A stretch of 64,000 nt of DNA, taken from Bradyrhizobium sp. U87765 SZCCT0048 (lineage in GTDB: Bacteria; Pseudomonadota; Alphaproteobacteria; Rhizobiales; Xanthobacteraceae). This document shows, piece by piece, positions 35,787 through 44,680 of the stretch. The notes below the pieces were generated by a model. That model was not told the DNA's origin. It searched no databases and worked only from the letters and a program-made list of their open reading frames with translations. The DNA lies in assembly GCF_018131225.1 (NCBI RefSeq), contig NZ_JAFCMM010000001.1:1612001-1676000 (forward strand), in the 5' to 3' direction. Numbering within the stretch: the stretch's first letter is position 1; every line of letters begins with the position of its first letter. A program made the position numbers and the translations under genes.

Positions 35787-37868
35787 TCAGGCGGCGCGGA
35801 CTTCGACGACAAAGCCCTTGAAGCGCTCGGCGAGATCCTCGGCCTGACGTGACAGGTCGCCGGCGGCATCGAGAACATGTTGGGCCGCCGCGCCGGTGCT
35901 GCCGGCGATCTGGCTGACGCCGCCGATCGTGCTGGTCACCTTGTGCACGGCGTCAAAAGTCTGCTGGGTGTTGCGCGCGATCTCTGCCGTCGCCTCGCCC
36001 TGTTGCTCGACGGAATGGGCGATGTTGCTGGCTGTCGAGCTGACCTCGCCGATCGCCGAGGTGATGCTCTGGATCGCGGCGACTGCATCGCGCGTCGCAT
36101 CCTGGATCTGCGCGACCTGTGCCGTGATGTCATCGGTGGCCTTGCTGGTCTGCTGCGCCAGCGTTTTGACTTCGGCGGCGACCACCGCGAAGCCGCGTCC
36201 GGCGTCGCCGGCGCGCGCGGCCTCGATGGTGGCGTTGAGCGCCAGCAGGTTGGTCTGCGCCGCGATGCTGGTGATCAGACCAACCACGTCGCCGATGCGC
36301 TGCGCGCCATCGGCGAGCGCCCGCACGGTGTGGTCGGTACGGCTGGCTTCGCTCGCCGCAGTACCGGCCATCTGCGCAGTCTGCGCCACCTGGCTGGAGA
36401 TGTTGCCGATCGACGCGCTGAGTTCCTCGGCGCCGGCGGCAAGCGATTCGACGTTGGCGCTGGCCTGCGCCGCGGCGCCGGCGACGGCCTCGGCCTGGCG
36501 GCCGTTCTCGGCGGCGTTGGAGCTCATGCCCCGCGCGGTCGTCTCCAGCGATGTCGATGACGCCGCAAGACGCTCGACAAGACTGCCGACGCGGCTTTCG
36601 AAATCGGTCAGCAGCGCGTCGAGCTTCGCGGTGCGACGTTCCTTGGCGCCGCGCTCGCTCTCCTGGGCGCGAGCCATCGCCTCGGCCTCGATCGCCCCCT
36701 GCTTGAGCGCTTCCATCGCCACCGCCATACGGCCGATCTCGTCGCTGCGGTCGCGCGCCGGCACCTCGACGGCGTAGTCGTGGCGGGCGATGCGCTCGAT
36801 CGCGCCGGTCATCGCAACCACCGGCGAGACGATGCGGCGGGTCAGCAGGCTCAGCGCGAACACCGTGCCGAGCAGCAGCAGGACCACCAGCGCCGACATC
36901 ACCGCGATGCTGATCGCCGCCGAGCGCGCGTTCGCCGCGGCATGGTCGCGGGCGAACTGCAGCGCGGCATCGCGCAGCTTGAGCGATGCCAACGCGCCAT
37001 CGACCAGGCGATTGCCGAACACGACCGGCTCCATGGTGTAGCTGCCGCCCTTGCGGCCGGCATCGACGACCTCGCGGTACATCGGCATGGTGTCGTCCAT
37101 CGCCTTGCGCGCCTGGGCGGCGATCGCCGACAGGTCGGCCGTGCCGGCGAGGCGGCGAACGATGGAGTCGACCGCATTCCAGTTGAGATTGATCGAGGTA
37201 TCGACACCGTTGATGCTTTCGAGCAGCGCCGGGCTGAACGGCTTCCTGGCGTTCATCACCACCAGCAGCGGGCCGGTGCGGCCGGCAGTGAACACCCGCA
37301 TCTGCCAGGCGCGGCGCGCCAGCTCGGTGAGGTCGAGCACCGCCGCATCCTGCAGCAGCGCGGTGGTGTCGCCGAGATCCATCGCCTCGTCGAGGTCGGC
37401 GGAGGCCTTGGCGCCGAGCGCGGTAAGCACGGTCGGGAACAACTGGCTATCGCGCTCCGCCGGCGGCTTGATGTTGGTATCGGCGACCTTGCCGCGCCAA
37501 TTGACAAGCGATGCACGCAGCTTACGCAGGATGTCGAGCTGCCGTGCGGTGGTCGGTGACGCCGCGGCAGCGATGTTCTGCTCGACCGCGGCAAGCACCC
37601 CGTCGGTCGCCTCCGCGGCGGTGCGGATACGTGCCTTGCCCTGATCGTTGACCGGCTCCGGTGCGACCAGGCTGTCGAGCATGGCGACGCGCTCGGCGGC
37701 GATCTTCTCCATCAGCGACAGCAGGCGGCTGCGAACCTCGACCACCTCGGCAATGCGTCCAGCCGTCCGGTACTGGGTCACGGCCTCGGCCAGCAGGTAG
37801 AGACCGAGCGCCGCGGTGGTCACCGCAAGTGCCGACATGCAGAGCGTGAAGAGAGTCCTGATGCGCAT
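35787..37868 (-). CDS. Methyl-accepting chemotaxis protein
   Basis: 693 residues. TM1 (about 8-30, [21 protein letters not shown]), a periplasmic helical sensor region (about 31-315), TM2 (about 316-340, [20 protein letters not shown]), a HAMP linker, then the coiled-coil signalling domain whose hairpin tip reads [42 protein letters not shown]. It should control the flagellar motor through CheA/CheW; there is no C-terminal CheR-docking pentapeptide and no che gene nearby. The first ATG is at 37868, preceded by an in-frame GTG at 37871. Ligand unknown. REP-like sequence (about 35711-35740) lies just beyond its stop. Confidence 0.93.
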   Translation of the reverse strand: MRIRTLFTLCMSALAVTTAALGLYLLAEAVTQYRTAGRIAEVVEVRSRLLSLMEKIAAERVAMLDSLVAPEPVNDQGKARIRTAAEATDGVLAAVEQNIAAAASPTTARQLDILRKLRASLVNWRGKVADTNIKPPAERDSQLFPTVLTALGAKASADLDEAMDLGDTTALLQDAAVLDLTELARRAWQMRVFTAGRTGPLLVVMNARKPFSPALLESINGVDTSINLNWNAVDSIVRRLAGTADLSAIAAQARKAMDDTMPMYREVVDAGRKGGSYTMEPVVFGNRLVDGALASLKLRDAALQFARDHAAANARSAAISIAVMSALVVLLLLGTVFALSLLTRRIVSPVVAMTGAIERIARHDYAVEVPARDRSDEIGRMAVAMEALKQGAIEAEAMARAQESERGAKERRTAKLDALLTDFESRVGSLVERLAASSTSLETTARGMSSNAAENGRQAEAVAGAAAQASANVESLAAGAEELSASIGNISSQVAQTAQMAGTAASEASRTDHTVRALADGAQRIGDVVGLITSIAAQTNLLALNATIEAARAGDAGRGFAVVAAEVKTLAQQTSKATDDITAQVAQIQDATRDAVAAIQSITSAIGEVSSTASNIAHSVEQQGEATAEIARNTQQTFDAVHKVTSTIGGVSQIAGSTGAAAQHVLDAAGDLSRQAEDLAERFKGFVVEVRAA

Positions 37869-38033
37869 CACAAGTTCCAGTTGAGGCCGACAGGGTCGTT
37901 AAACTTCTGGTAAATTTGTAAGGATCAGTCGTTAAATCCCGGCTAATGGATGCGGCGCAATCCGGGCACGCGGCCGTGCATACGCCAGCCTTGCGCAAGG
38001 CCGGCCGCAGCGACGGGACGGAAAGCGAGCGGG

Positions 38034-38531
38034 CTAGAAGTCGAGCCTGTCGCGGATCGCGTCGAGGCCGGCGCGGGCACAGGCCTCGTCCTTGTCGCCC
38101 CCTGGCGCGCCGGACACGCCGATCGCGCCGAGCAGCGTACCGCCGGCCTCGACGATCAGGCCGCCGCCAAGGAAGGTGACACGCGGCAGGCTGCCGAGCC
38201 GCGCATCGAGCTGGCCATCCCGGACCGATTTCGACAGCACGGCGGTGTCGGCGCGGAAGCCGAGCGCGGTCCAGGCCTTGTCGGTCGCCGTGCGCGATGC
38301 GGGCAGGCCGGCAAAGCGATCGCGCAGCAACACCTGCGGTTCGCCGAAACGATCGAGCACCACCACCGCCACCTGATAGCCATCGGTGCGGCAGCGCTTC
38401 AGCGCCGCCTGCGCGGCTTCGAGCGCCACGTCCGGTGACAGCGACTTGTAAGTAACGGTGGCGTCTTCGGCGCGCGCAGGGGCAAGCGAAGCGGTGAAGA
38501 CCAGAGCGGCGGCGAACAGCGGAGCTTTCAT
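38034..38531 (-). CDS. GlcG/HbpS family (heme-binding-like) periplasmic protein
   Basis: 165 residues with a cleavable signal MKAPLFAAALVFTASLAPARA. The body, SLSPDVALEAAQAALKRCRTDGYQVAVVVLDRFGEPQVLLRDR followed by GLPASRTATDKAWTALGF and GGLIVEAGGTLLGAIGVSGAPGGDKDEACARAGLDAI, is a standard GlcG/HbpS domain. Members bind heme or act as accessory sensors, and they are found beside several oxidation operons. Here it is the last gene of the sox-associated string, 219 bp after a DsrE gene with a palindromic repeat in between. Whether it belongs to the same transcript is uncertain. Confidence 0.85.
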   Translation of the reverse strand: MKAPLFAAALVFTASLAPARAEDATVTYKSLSPDVALEAAQAALKRCRTDGYQVAVVVLDRFGEPQVLLRDRFAGLPASRTATDKAWTALGFRADTAVLSKSVRDGQLDARLGSLPRVTFLGGGLIVEAGGTLLGAIGVSGAPGGDKDEACARAGLDAIRDRLDF

Positions 38532-38696
38532 CAGAGCGTCCTTGATATCAGGCTCGAAGAGCGGAACAGAATCTCGCGATCCGTCCCCTGAGGTGGCCGC
38601 GCATGGCGCGGCCCTCGAATGGCGACGGCCCGCACTGGCGATCATCGAGCACTCCACTCGCCACAAGTCCGTATTCCCAGGCGACTCCTCGGCCGT

Positions 38697-38737
38697 TCAT
38701 CCTTCGAGGCTCGAGTCTGCTCGCACCTCAGGATGAC
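38697..38737. repeat. Palindromic repeat unit (CATCCTTCGAGGCTCG type)
   Basis: CATCCTTCGAGGCTCGAG faces CTCAGGATG, the CATCCTTCGA...TCAGGATG family seen elsewhere in the window, here with an altered centre. It lies between the hbpS-like gene and the first DsrE stop codon. Confidence 0.65.
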
Positions 38738-38750
38738 GGAAGCAGCGCTC

Positions 38751-39227
38751 TCACGGCTTGAGATACGTCCAGCCTTGTTCCTGCAGCTCCATCAGGCGTA
38801 CCGCGCCCGACGGAACGAGGCTCGCCTGCGGCACGATGGCGATGGGATGACCCTCGCGCTTCTCCATGCCTTCCTTGGTGTTGTTGCAGGCGGAGAATTT
38901 CACCTGGGAGGGAAAGGCGAACTCCGACATTTCGCGAAGGCGGTCCTTTACCGGCGAGGTGTCGTCGCGGAACATGTTGAGGCCGGGACCGTAGGCGACG
39001 ACCTCGATCTGCACGTCCTCACCCTTACCCTTGTAGTATTCCATGATGTTGGCAGCGTTGTTGAGCGCCAGGTTCATCACCGCCGGATCGCTCTGATCAA
39101 CCTGGATCGCGACACGGTGGGTCTTGCCTTCGCTCTTCGCCTCGCCGGCTGCCAGCGCGCCGGAGGCCGCCAGCGCAAGGCCGCACAGCGCGAGCAGGCC
39201 GGCCGCAGCCCTGATCAGTCTTCCCAT
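38751..39227 (-). CDS. Periplasmic DsrE family protein (sox-linked), copy 1
   Basis: 158 residues with a signal peptide (AAAGLLALCGLALAASGALA). The mature part is a single DsrE/DsrF-like domain: THRVAIQVDQSDPAVMNLALNNAANIMEYY, VQIEVVAYGPGLNMFRDD and a conserved Cys in VKFSACNNTKEGMEKREG. Cytoplasmic DsrE proteins relay persulfide sulfur, and exported relatives are common in sox clusters, so sulfur binding in the periplasm is a fair inference. GGAGGAGAG precedes the ATG at 39227. A paralogue is directly upstream. Confidence 0.85.
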   Translation of the reverse strand: MGRLIRAAAGLLALCGLALAASGALAAGEAKSEGKTHRVAIQVDQSDPAVMNLALNNAANIMEYYKGKGEDVQIEVVAYGPGLNMFRDDTSPVKDRLREMSEFAFPSQVKFSACNNTKEGMEKREGHPIAIVPQASLVPSGAVRLMELQEQGWTYLKP

Positions 39228-39261
39228 CGCTCTCTCCTCCCCGTGGCCCGTGCTTCGTTCG

Positions 39262-39786
39262 TCAGGGGCGCACCACCGTGTAGCCGGTTTCGGCCAATGT
39301 GAGAAGCTGGGCGACGCCGGCCTCGACCTCCACCGCATGCGGATTGATGTCCGGGCGCTTGCCGCTGTCGCGCGCAATGGTGTCCAGCGTGTTGCCGCAG
39401 ACATCGAAGCGTACGCCCTGCGCCACCAGGCTGTCGACCAGCGTGCGGTTGGCGTTGTCGACCTTCAGGAGATCGATGCCCGGACCGAAGGTCACGACCT
39501 CGATCGCCACCTTGTCCGGCCCGTAGAACTTCAGAAGGTTGTAGGCGACGCTGATGACGAGGCCTTCCTTCTTCGGATCGCTGTCGGAGAGCTGCAGCGC
39601 GAGCTTGTGCTCGGCGAACGGCTTGTCGAGGGGCGGCACGTTCTGGGCGGCAGCGGGCATCACTGTCGCGAGGCCCAGCGCGAAGACGACCGCCGCCGGT
39701 GCGAGGCCGGATCGCAGATCGACAAGCGTCTGCCGGAGCAGAAGGTGGGCACTGGTTGTCACATCGAACATGAACGTCACCTGCAT
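39262..39786 (-). CDS. Periplasmic DsrE family protein (sox-linked), copy 2
   Basis: 174 residues. After an extended N-terminus comes an export segment (AAVVFALGLATVMPAAAQ), then the same DsrE-like fold as its neighbour: KLALQLSDSDPKKEGLVISVAYNLLKFY, VAIEVVTFGPGIDLLKVDN and a Cys in GVRFDVCGNTLDTIARDSG at the position of the Cys in copy 1. The two proteins have diverged widely outside these motifs, so the duplication is old. They could form a heterodimer. An ATG at 39771 with AGGTGA upstream is an alternative start; it would still include the signal. Confidence 0.83.
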   Translation of the reverse strand: MQVTFMFDVTTSAHLLLRQTLVDLRSGLAPAAVVFALGLATVMPAAAQNVPPLDKPFAEHKLALQLSDSDPKKEGLVISVAYNLLKFYGPDKVAIEVVTFGPGIDLLKVDNANRTLVDSLVAQGVRFDVCGNTLDTIARDSGKRPDINPHAVEVEAGVAQLLTLAETGYTVVRP

Positions 39787-39873
39787 TTTATCGTCACCGT
39801 CCGCGCACCTGCTCGAAACAGGTTACGGTGTTTCGGCCTGCAGTGCCATGGCAGAGCGTTTCACACTCTCCTC

Positions 39874-39968
39874 GTCATTGCCGGGCTTGACCCGGCAATC
39901 CAGCTTGCGCCGAACACACGAGAGCTGGATCACCGGGTCTCGGCGCTCCGCGCCGGCCCGGTGATGAC
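39874..39968. repeat. Two palindromic repeat units between soxB and the DsrE genes
   Basis: A GTCATTGCCGGGC...GCAATCCAGCTTGC unit (39874-39907) is followed by a GCTGGATCACCGGGTC...GGCCCGGTGATGAC unit (about 39924-39968). Both have well-matched arms. They lie in the 268-bp gap between soxB and the DsrE pair and could mark the end of the core sox transcript. Confidence 0.8.
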
Positions 39969-40054
39969 GCAGAGGGAGATCGCACGCATCTTGCCCCCAC
40001 ACGAATTTGTCGCTTCAAGCGTAATCGACCGCCTGTGAACCCGCCCCGTCCCTC

Positions 40055-41806
40055 TCACCCTTGCGCCGCATAGCCGGGATTGTCGGCCACACCGCTGATG
40101 GTCACGGAGGGCTTGCCGGCCGGCGCCGACGGCTTGCCGGCGCACAGATAGGCCGCGACGGTGTCCCACACCGCAGCGCCCTTCTGCTCGTTGACCGATG
40201 CCCAGCCGGCGACCTTGTAAGTCTTGCCGGCTTCGACCGCCGCGCCGCTCGCAAGCCTGAGGTCGGAAATGCGCCGACCGACGGTCTCCGCCGGCGCGCA
40301 GCTGTAGGCAAGGCCGCCGAGACGCACCATGTCGCCGCCCTGCTGGTAATACGGATCGAGATTGAAGAGGTTGTCGCAGACATCCTCCATCACCGCCCTG
40401 AGCTGCTCGCCGGTCATCGGCTGCACGTAGACTTCGGGATAGGTCATCGCCGTCTGACCGAGCAGATCGCCCATGGTGAGCGGCGCCCCCGCGAGCACCG
40501 TCGGCCCCCAGCGGAAGCCCGGCGACAGCGCGATCTCGGCATCGAGGCCCGTCCGCAGCGCGTCGCAGATGAGTTCGTCCATCGAACCGTTGAAGTTGCC
40601 GCGGCGGAACAGCAGGCGGTCAGCGGTGGCGAGCTGCGTGTCGAATGCCGCCGCATGGGGGGCGCGCAGTTTCGCGATCAGCGCCGCCATATCGGCATCG
40701 GCCTTCAGCCGCTCGCTGAACACCGGCAGCAGGCGATAGCGCACGTCCTTGACGCCGCCCTTGCGCAGGTCGAGATCGAGCACACCGACAAACTTGCCGT
40801 TGGAGCCGGCATTGGTGACCAGCGTCCGGCCCGCAGCATTGCTGATCGCGACCGGCTGCGGCACGGCGTCGTGGGTGTGGCCGCCAAGAATGACGTCGAT
40901 GCCGGTGATGCGGCTGGCGAGCTTGAGATCGACATCCATGCCGTTGTGGGACAGCAGCACCACGGCATCGACCTTCTCGGAGTCGCGCAGGCGATTGACC
41001 AGCTTCTGCAGCTCGTCGTCGCGCACGCCGAACGTCCAGTCCGGCGTGAAGCGCCTGGGATGGGCGATCGGCACATAGGGAAAGGCCTGGCCGATGATGG
41101 CGACGCGGTGATCGCCCATCTCGCGGATGATATACGGCTTGAAGACGCGGCCGGTATCCTTGTCGAAAGCCTCGGCGTCGTTGAACGCCGCTTCCTCCGT
41201 GAGGAACACGTTCTGCGCCAGAAACTCGCCCTTGAAGGCCTTGAGATTGTCGCGCAGCACCTTCTCGCCGTAGGTGAACTCCCAGTGGCCGGTCATCGCG
41301 TCGATGCCGAGGAGGTTGGCGGCCTGCACCATATCGGCGCCCTGCATGGCGTTGGCGAGGCCGCTGCCCTGCCAGAGATCGCCGCCGTCCAGCAGCAGCG
41401 AGCGTCCCGCCGGCACCGCCGCGCGCAGGCGATCGACGAGCGTCTTGAGATGGGCGAAGCCGCCCATGCGGCCGAAGCGCTTCGCACTGCCCGCAAAGTC
41501 GAGGAAGGTGAAGGCGTAGGCGTCCGCACTGCCGGACGCCACGCCGAACTGCTTGAGAAAGGCCTCGCCGACGAGATGCGGCGGGCGGCCGCGCATGGCG
41601 CCGACGCCGATGTTGATCGACGGTTCGCGGAAATACACCGGCACGAGCTGCGCATGGGTGTCGGTCATGTGCAGGATGCGCGCCGAGCCGAACGGCGCGA
41701 GATCGTAGATGTCGCTGCCGTCCGCGGCAGCGGCGAAGCGCGGCAACCCGATCACCGCCGGCGTAGCCAGCGCGGCCTTCAGAAGATCACGTCGGTGAAG
41801 CGGCAT
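40055..41806 (-). CDS. soxB: SoxB, thiosulfohydrolase of the Sox multienzyme system
   Basis: 583 residues. A Tat signal (HRRDLLKAALATPAVIGL) carries the folded dimanganese protein to the periplasm. The metallophosphatase-like domain begins ARILHMTDTHAQLVPVYFREPS, a sequence characteristic of SoxB, with LLDGGDLWQGSG, GHWEFTYGE, LLSHNGMDVD and GGHTHDAVPQP supplying metal ligands. The 5'-nucleotidase-like C-terminal domain has DNLFNLDPYYQQGGDMVRLGGL. SoxB removes sulfate from the sulfur chain held on SoxY. Start at 41806 follows GAGGACC; an in-frame ATG at 41848 is a possible earlier start adding 14 residues. Confidence 0.96.
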   Translation of the reverse strand: MPLHRRDLLKAALATPAVIGLPRFAAAADGSDIYDLAPFGSARILHMTDTHAQLVPVYFREPSINIGVGAMRGRPPHLVGEAFLKQFGVASGSADAYAFTFLDFAGSAKRFGRMGGFAHLKTLVDRLRAAVPAGRSLLLDGGDLWQGSGLANAMQGADMVQAANLLGIDAMTGHWEFTYGEKVLRDNLKAFKGEFLAQNVFLTEEAAFNDAEAFDKDTGRVFKPYIIREMGDHRVAIIGQAFPYVPIAHPRRFTPDWTFGVRDDELQKLVNRLRDSEKVDAVVLLSHNGMDVDLKLASRITGIDVILGGHTHDAVPQPVAISNAAGRTLVTNAGSNGKFVGVLDLDLRKGGVKDVRYRLLPVFSERLKADADMAALIAKLRAPHAAAFDTQLATADRLLFRRGNFNGSMDELICDALRTGLDAEIALSPGFRWGPTVLAGAPLTMGDLLGQTAMTYPEVYVQPMTGEQLRAVMEDVCDNLFNLDPYYQQGGDMVRLGGLAYSCAPAETVGRRISDLRLASGAAVEAGKTYKVAGWASVNEQKGAAVWDTVAAYLCAGKPSAPAGKPSVTISGVADNPGYAAQG

Positions 41807-42230
41807 GGGGGTCCTCGTTGATCCGATAGCCTTTGGGTTGTCAGTCATTCGTCGTCCTCGACCACCACGCCCTCCCCGTCATCCTGAGGTGCGAGCCAAC
41901 GGGTCCGCGCAAAGCGCGGCCCGATGACAGGCTCCGCGAGCCTCGAAGGATGAACGGCCAATGTCCAGGAAACCCGGGCCGTCGCCCTTCGAGGGTCCCG
42001 CTCCGCGGGACCACCACAGGGTGACGGATCAAGAGCCTCACCAGAAGCTAAGTCCGCTCTTCCTCATGGCCGGGCTCGACCCGGCCCTCCAGCGTCGTCC
42101 TCGACGCACGGCCAATCAGATGGATCACCGGGTCAAGCCCGGTGATGACGCTCCATGTAGGGAGACGCATGGCCGTGATCAGGCTGCTGCATCGCCCGAC
42201 GCTTCAAGCGACGAACGGCGCCATCAAAAC
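41807..42230. other. 424-bp gap between soxK and soxB filled with palindromic repeats
   Basis: At least three units are visible: a CATCCTGAGG...CCTCGAAGGATG unit with a long centre (41878-41956), a shorter CCCTTCGAGGGTCCCGCTCC...GGACCACCACAGGGTGAC unit (about 41987-42024) and back-to-back CATGGCCGGGCTCGAC / GGATCACCGGGTCAAG units (about 42064-42150). No gene is supported. The repeats separate soxB from the upstream sox genes. Confidence 0.75.
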
Positions 42231-42542
42231 TCAACGCACCACCGCGTCACGCCAGGCATCCTTCTCGCGCAGCGCCTGGGCGATGGAGGCCTCGGCGAGG
42301 GCCTTGGCTTCCTTCGCAAGCGCAGTCGCCTTGTCGAAGTCCCCGGCCTCGCCGGCCTTGCGGGCGGCGTTGAGCGCGGCGTCGGTCGGCGTCCACTGGT
42401 TGCGCAGCTCGCCGGCACGCTTGTTGGTGGCGACGGCATCCGCAAGCGCCGCCTTGTACGCGGCGTCGGGCGCCTGCGCATGCAGCGGCGACAGCCCGAG
42501 GCCGAGCGCGACGGTGAGGATCACGACAGCGGATCGCAGCAT
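42231..42542 (-). CDS. soxK: SoxK-like SoxXA-binding protein
   Basis: 103 residues: a signal peptide (MLRSAVVILTVALGLGLSPLHA), then about 80 residues of charged, helical sequence with APDAAYKAALADAVATNKRAGELRNQW and GDFDKATALAKEAKALAEASIAQA. This size and helical pattern, at this position between soxA and soxB, is that of SoxK, the small protein that binds the SoxXA cytochrome and raises its activity. Identification rests on context and composition more than on a catalytic motif. Confidence 0.75.
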   Translation of the reverse strand: MLRSAVVILTVALGLGLSPLHAQAPDAAYKAALADAVATNKRAGELRNQWTPTDAALNAARKAGEAGDFDKATALAKEAKALAEASIAQALREKDAWRDAVVR

Positions 42543-42601
42543 GGCGGTGTTTCTCCCGGTGAAGGCATCGATGCGCCCGCCCCCTCCTGCACGTGCTCCC
42601 C

Positions 42602-42699
42602 TCCTCATGGTGAGGAGGCGCGCCAGCGCCGTCTCGAACCATGAGGCCCGGGCCTCATCCTTCGAGACGCGGCCAAACGGCCGCTCCTCAGGATGAGGC
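42602..42699. repeat. Palindromic repeat doublet between soxA and soxK
   Basis: CCTCATGGTGAGGAGGCGCG...CTCGAACCATGAGG (42602-42647) is followed at once by CCTCATCCTTCGAGACGCGG...CCTCAGGATGAGG (42652-42699). Both palindromes are nearly perfect. The doublet lies inside the sox operon, 22 bp after the soxA stop codon. Confidence 0.85.
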
Positions 42700-42721
42700 A
42701 CATAGCTCTTGGCCGCACACC

Positions 42722-43588
42722 TCATGGCCGCGCTCCGGGGCCGGAGATCGGCAGGCCGTTGGCGAGATAGGACAGGTAGTATTCGAGGTTGCGGTATTCC
42801 GGCGCCTGGGGCTCCAGCGGCGTTCCCCGCACCTGGCTGTTGCAGGTGGTGAAGCGGCGACTGATGGTGCCCATGCCGCCCCATTCGGAGCGATAGATCG
42901 GCATGGCGTTGAGAATGCCGAGCGCCGGCGCCAGCACCTCGGCGCGAATGCGCTCGCCCGGGCTCTGGATGTGACAGCTCGCGCAGGAGAAGTTGAGCTG
43001 GCCGCGGCGCTGGTAGAAGTACTGCTTGCCGGCCTCGTAGGCTTCGAGCGCGCGCGGATCGTCCGGAATCTTGATTGCGAACGGCTTGCCGCGCGAGGTC
43101 ATCGCCATGTAGGCGGTGACGGCGGCCATGTCGTCCTTGACATAGGAGTACGGCGCTTCGCCATTGGCCTCGAGGCAGCGGTTGACCGCAAGCTCGAGCG
43201 TCACCACCTCGCCCTTGTCCTTGTCGAAATAAGGATAGTCCTGGCGAATGCCGAGCCCCTTATTGGGAAAGCAGTCGGCGAGCGACTTGCCGTTCCTGAA
43301 CGGCTGCGCCAGCAGCTCCTTGCCGCGGTCGACAGCGAAATCGTAAGGCGGAAAGTCCTCCTTCTCGATCCACTGCTTGCGCATGTCCTCGTTCATCGAA
43401 TAGGGGCCGTTGACGAAATCGTCGAGCGGCACCTTCGGAAACTTCTTGACGAAAAACTCGCGGAACGCCCTGGACTCCTGCTCCGGCGTCGTTTTGTCGA
43501 CCGCCATCGCCGGGCGCAGAACGAGACCTGCCGCCAACCCGGCCACCACGGCGGCGATCGTTGCGAGCATCGCGACGTTGCGCACCAT
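42722..43588 (-). CDS. soxA: SoxA, sulfur-oxidising cytochrome c subunit
   Basis: 288 residues with a signal peptide ending near AMAVD. SoxA with SoxX forms the SoxXA cytochrome that couples thiosulfate oxidatively to the Cys of SoxY. Only one heme motif is present, CASCH (Cys202-His206). The active-site heme's Cys ligand is Cys249 in RRFTTCNSQVRG, which is the persulfide-carrying residue of the family. Where diheme SoxA proteins have a first CXXCH, this one has lone Cys106 and Cys138, a likely disulfide, so it belongs to the monoheme group. GGGAGAAACA precedes ATG 43588. Confidence 0.95.
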   Translation of the reverse strand: MVRNVAMLATIAAVVAGLAAGLVLRPAMAVDKTTPEQESRAFREFFVKKFPKVPLDDFVNGPYSMNEDMRKQWIEKEDFPPYDFAVDRGKELLAQPFRNGKSLADCFPNKGLGIRQDYPYFDKDKGEVVTLELAVNRCLEANGEAPYSYVKDDMAAVTAYMAMTSRGKPFAIKIPDDPRALEAYEAGKQYFYQRRGQLNFSCASCHIQSPGERIRAEVLAPALGILNAMPIYRSEWGGMGTISRRFTTCNSQVRGTPLEPQAPEYRNLEYYLSYLANGLPISGPGARP

Positions 43589-43713
43589 TGTTTCTCCCTT
43601 CGCTGATCATGATCCCCGTCCCGCAACGGCGGGAAAAGCCCGCGCCACGAAGGATGAGGCCTCCTGGTTCGAAACGGCGCCGACGCGCCCTCTCACCCTG
43701 AGGAGGAAGGCTC

Positions 43714-43746
43714 GCCCGCGGCCGCTGGCATGCAGCGGCCGCGGGC
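43714..43746 (-). terminator. Strong hairpin between soxZ and soxA
   Basis: GCCCGCGGCCGCTG and CAGCGGCCGCGGGC form a perfect 14-bp G+C-rich stem with a 5-base loop, 11 bp after the soxZ stop codon. There is no T-run, so it is more likely an attenuator or an mRNA 3'-end stabiliser that keeps soxYZ message abundant than a full terminator. A decayed palindromic repeat (about 43651-43705) follows. Confidence 0.6.
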
Positions 43747-43757
43747 ACGCCGGCTCG

Positions 43758-44069
43758 TCAGCCGATCTTGGCCGTCAGCGTGTCGGTCGCGCCCTTGTTG
43801 TCGACCCAGGTGATCTTGAGATCGTCGCCCTTGGCACCGCCCTTGAAGGCGAACTTGACGAACGGATCTTTCGACACCGCCGGGCCCCACAGGGCGGTGA
43901 ACACCACCTTGCCGCCGGTCTCGAAGGTCACCGTCTCGATGTGGTGCGGCGGGATCAAGTCGCCCTTGGCGTCCTTGACGAATCCGGAATCCATCGGATG
44001 CTGGATCAGCGCCTGGACTTCGGTGGTCTCGGTGCCGGCGGTGGCGCGTACGCGGATGGTCGATGCCAT
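43758..44069 (-). CDS. soxZ: SoxZ, sulfur-carrier complex subunit
   Basis: 103 residues, no export signal, as expected because SoxZ leaves the cell bound to Tat-exported SoxY. The immunoglobulin-like fold shows in STIRVRATAGTETTEVQALIQHPMDSGF and FTALWGPAVSKDPFVKFAFKG, both conserved SoxZ segments. It pairs with SoxY 16 bp upstream. ATG at 44069 has GGGGAGAG upstream. Confidence 0.95.
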   Translation of the reverse strand: MASTIRVRATAGTETTEVQALIQHPMDSGFVKDAKGDLIPPHHIETVTFETGGKVVFTALWGPAVSKDPFVKFAFKGGAKGDDLKITWVDNKGATDTLTAKIG

Positions 44070-44085
44070 GATGTCTCTCCCCTGC

Positions 44086-44607
44086 TCAGCCGCCGCAGCC
44101 GCCGACGGTGACCTTGACTTCCTTGGTGGCGCTGAACAGCTTGCCACCGGACTCGACCACCGCGATCACGTTGCTGGTCTTGGCCATCTTCAGGCGGTTG
44201 GACACTGCGGGCGTTGTTCCCTCGGGAATCCTGTAGGAGGCCGCCAGCGCATTCGGATTCTCGGCGACGAGGATCGCGATCGACGTGACATTCGGCAGCG
44301 AGGTCGACACGCTGATCGGCACCACCGCGCCGTTCTCGGCGATCTCCGGCGCTTCCAGCTTGACCTTGTCGGACACTTCGGCGGCCTTGCCGTACAGCGA
44401 CTTCAGCGCGTCGGCGTCGGACTTCTGCTTGAACGCATCAGCCGGCCAGCCGGCCGCGTTGGCCGCAAAAGCGGCGACGGCCCTCATCGCGTTCAGTCCG
44501 ATACCGAACAACGCGGCGAGTGCCGCGCCACGCAGCACCGTGCGGCGGGAGGCGCGCGCGCCGCCCCCGGACAGCGTCCTTGTCAGGCTGGATCTCAGGG
44601 TGGACAT
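44086..44607 (-). CDS. soxY: SoxY, covalent sulfur-carrier subunit
   Basis: 173 residues. Tat signal with SRRTVLRGAALAALFGIG; the mature domain includes VPISVSTSLPNVTSIAILVAENPNALAASY, and the protein ends KVTVGGCGG. The Cys171 of the C-terminal GGCGG arm is where sulfur intermediates are carried while SoxXA, SoxB and SoxCD act on them. The complete swinging arm indicates a functional carrier. GGGAGAG lies before the ATG. Confidence 0.96.
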   Translation of the reverse strand: MSTLRSSLTRTLSGGGARASRRTVLRGAALAALFGIGLNAMRAVAAFAANAAGWPADAFKQKSDADALKSLYGKAAEVSDKVKLEAPEIAENGAVVPISVSTSLPNVTSIAILVAENPNALAASYRIPEGTTPAVSNRLKMAKTSNVIAVVESGGKLFSATKEVKVTVGGCGG

Positions 44608-44680
44608 CGGTTCTCTCCCGGTGAGTTGTTCGATCCCGGCTTACGGCCGGTATGCGATCCCTGGTTGCGGTTTGTCTGGC

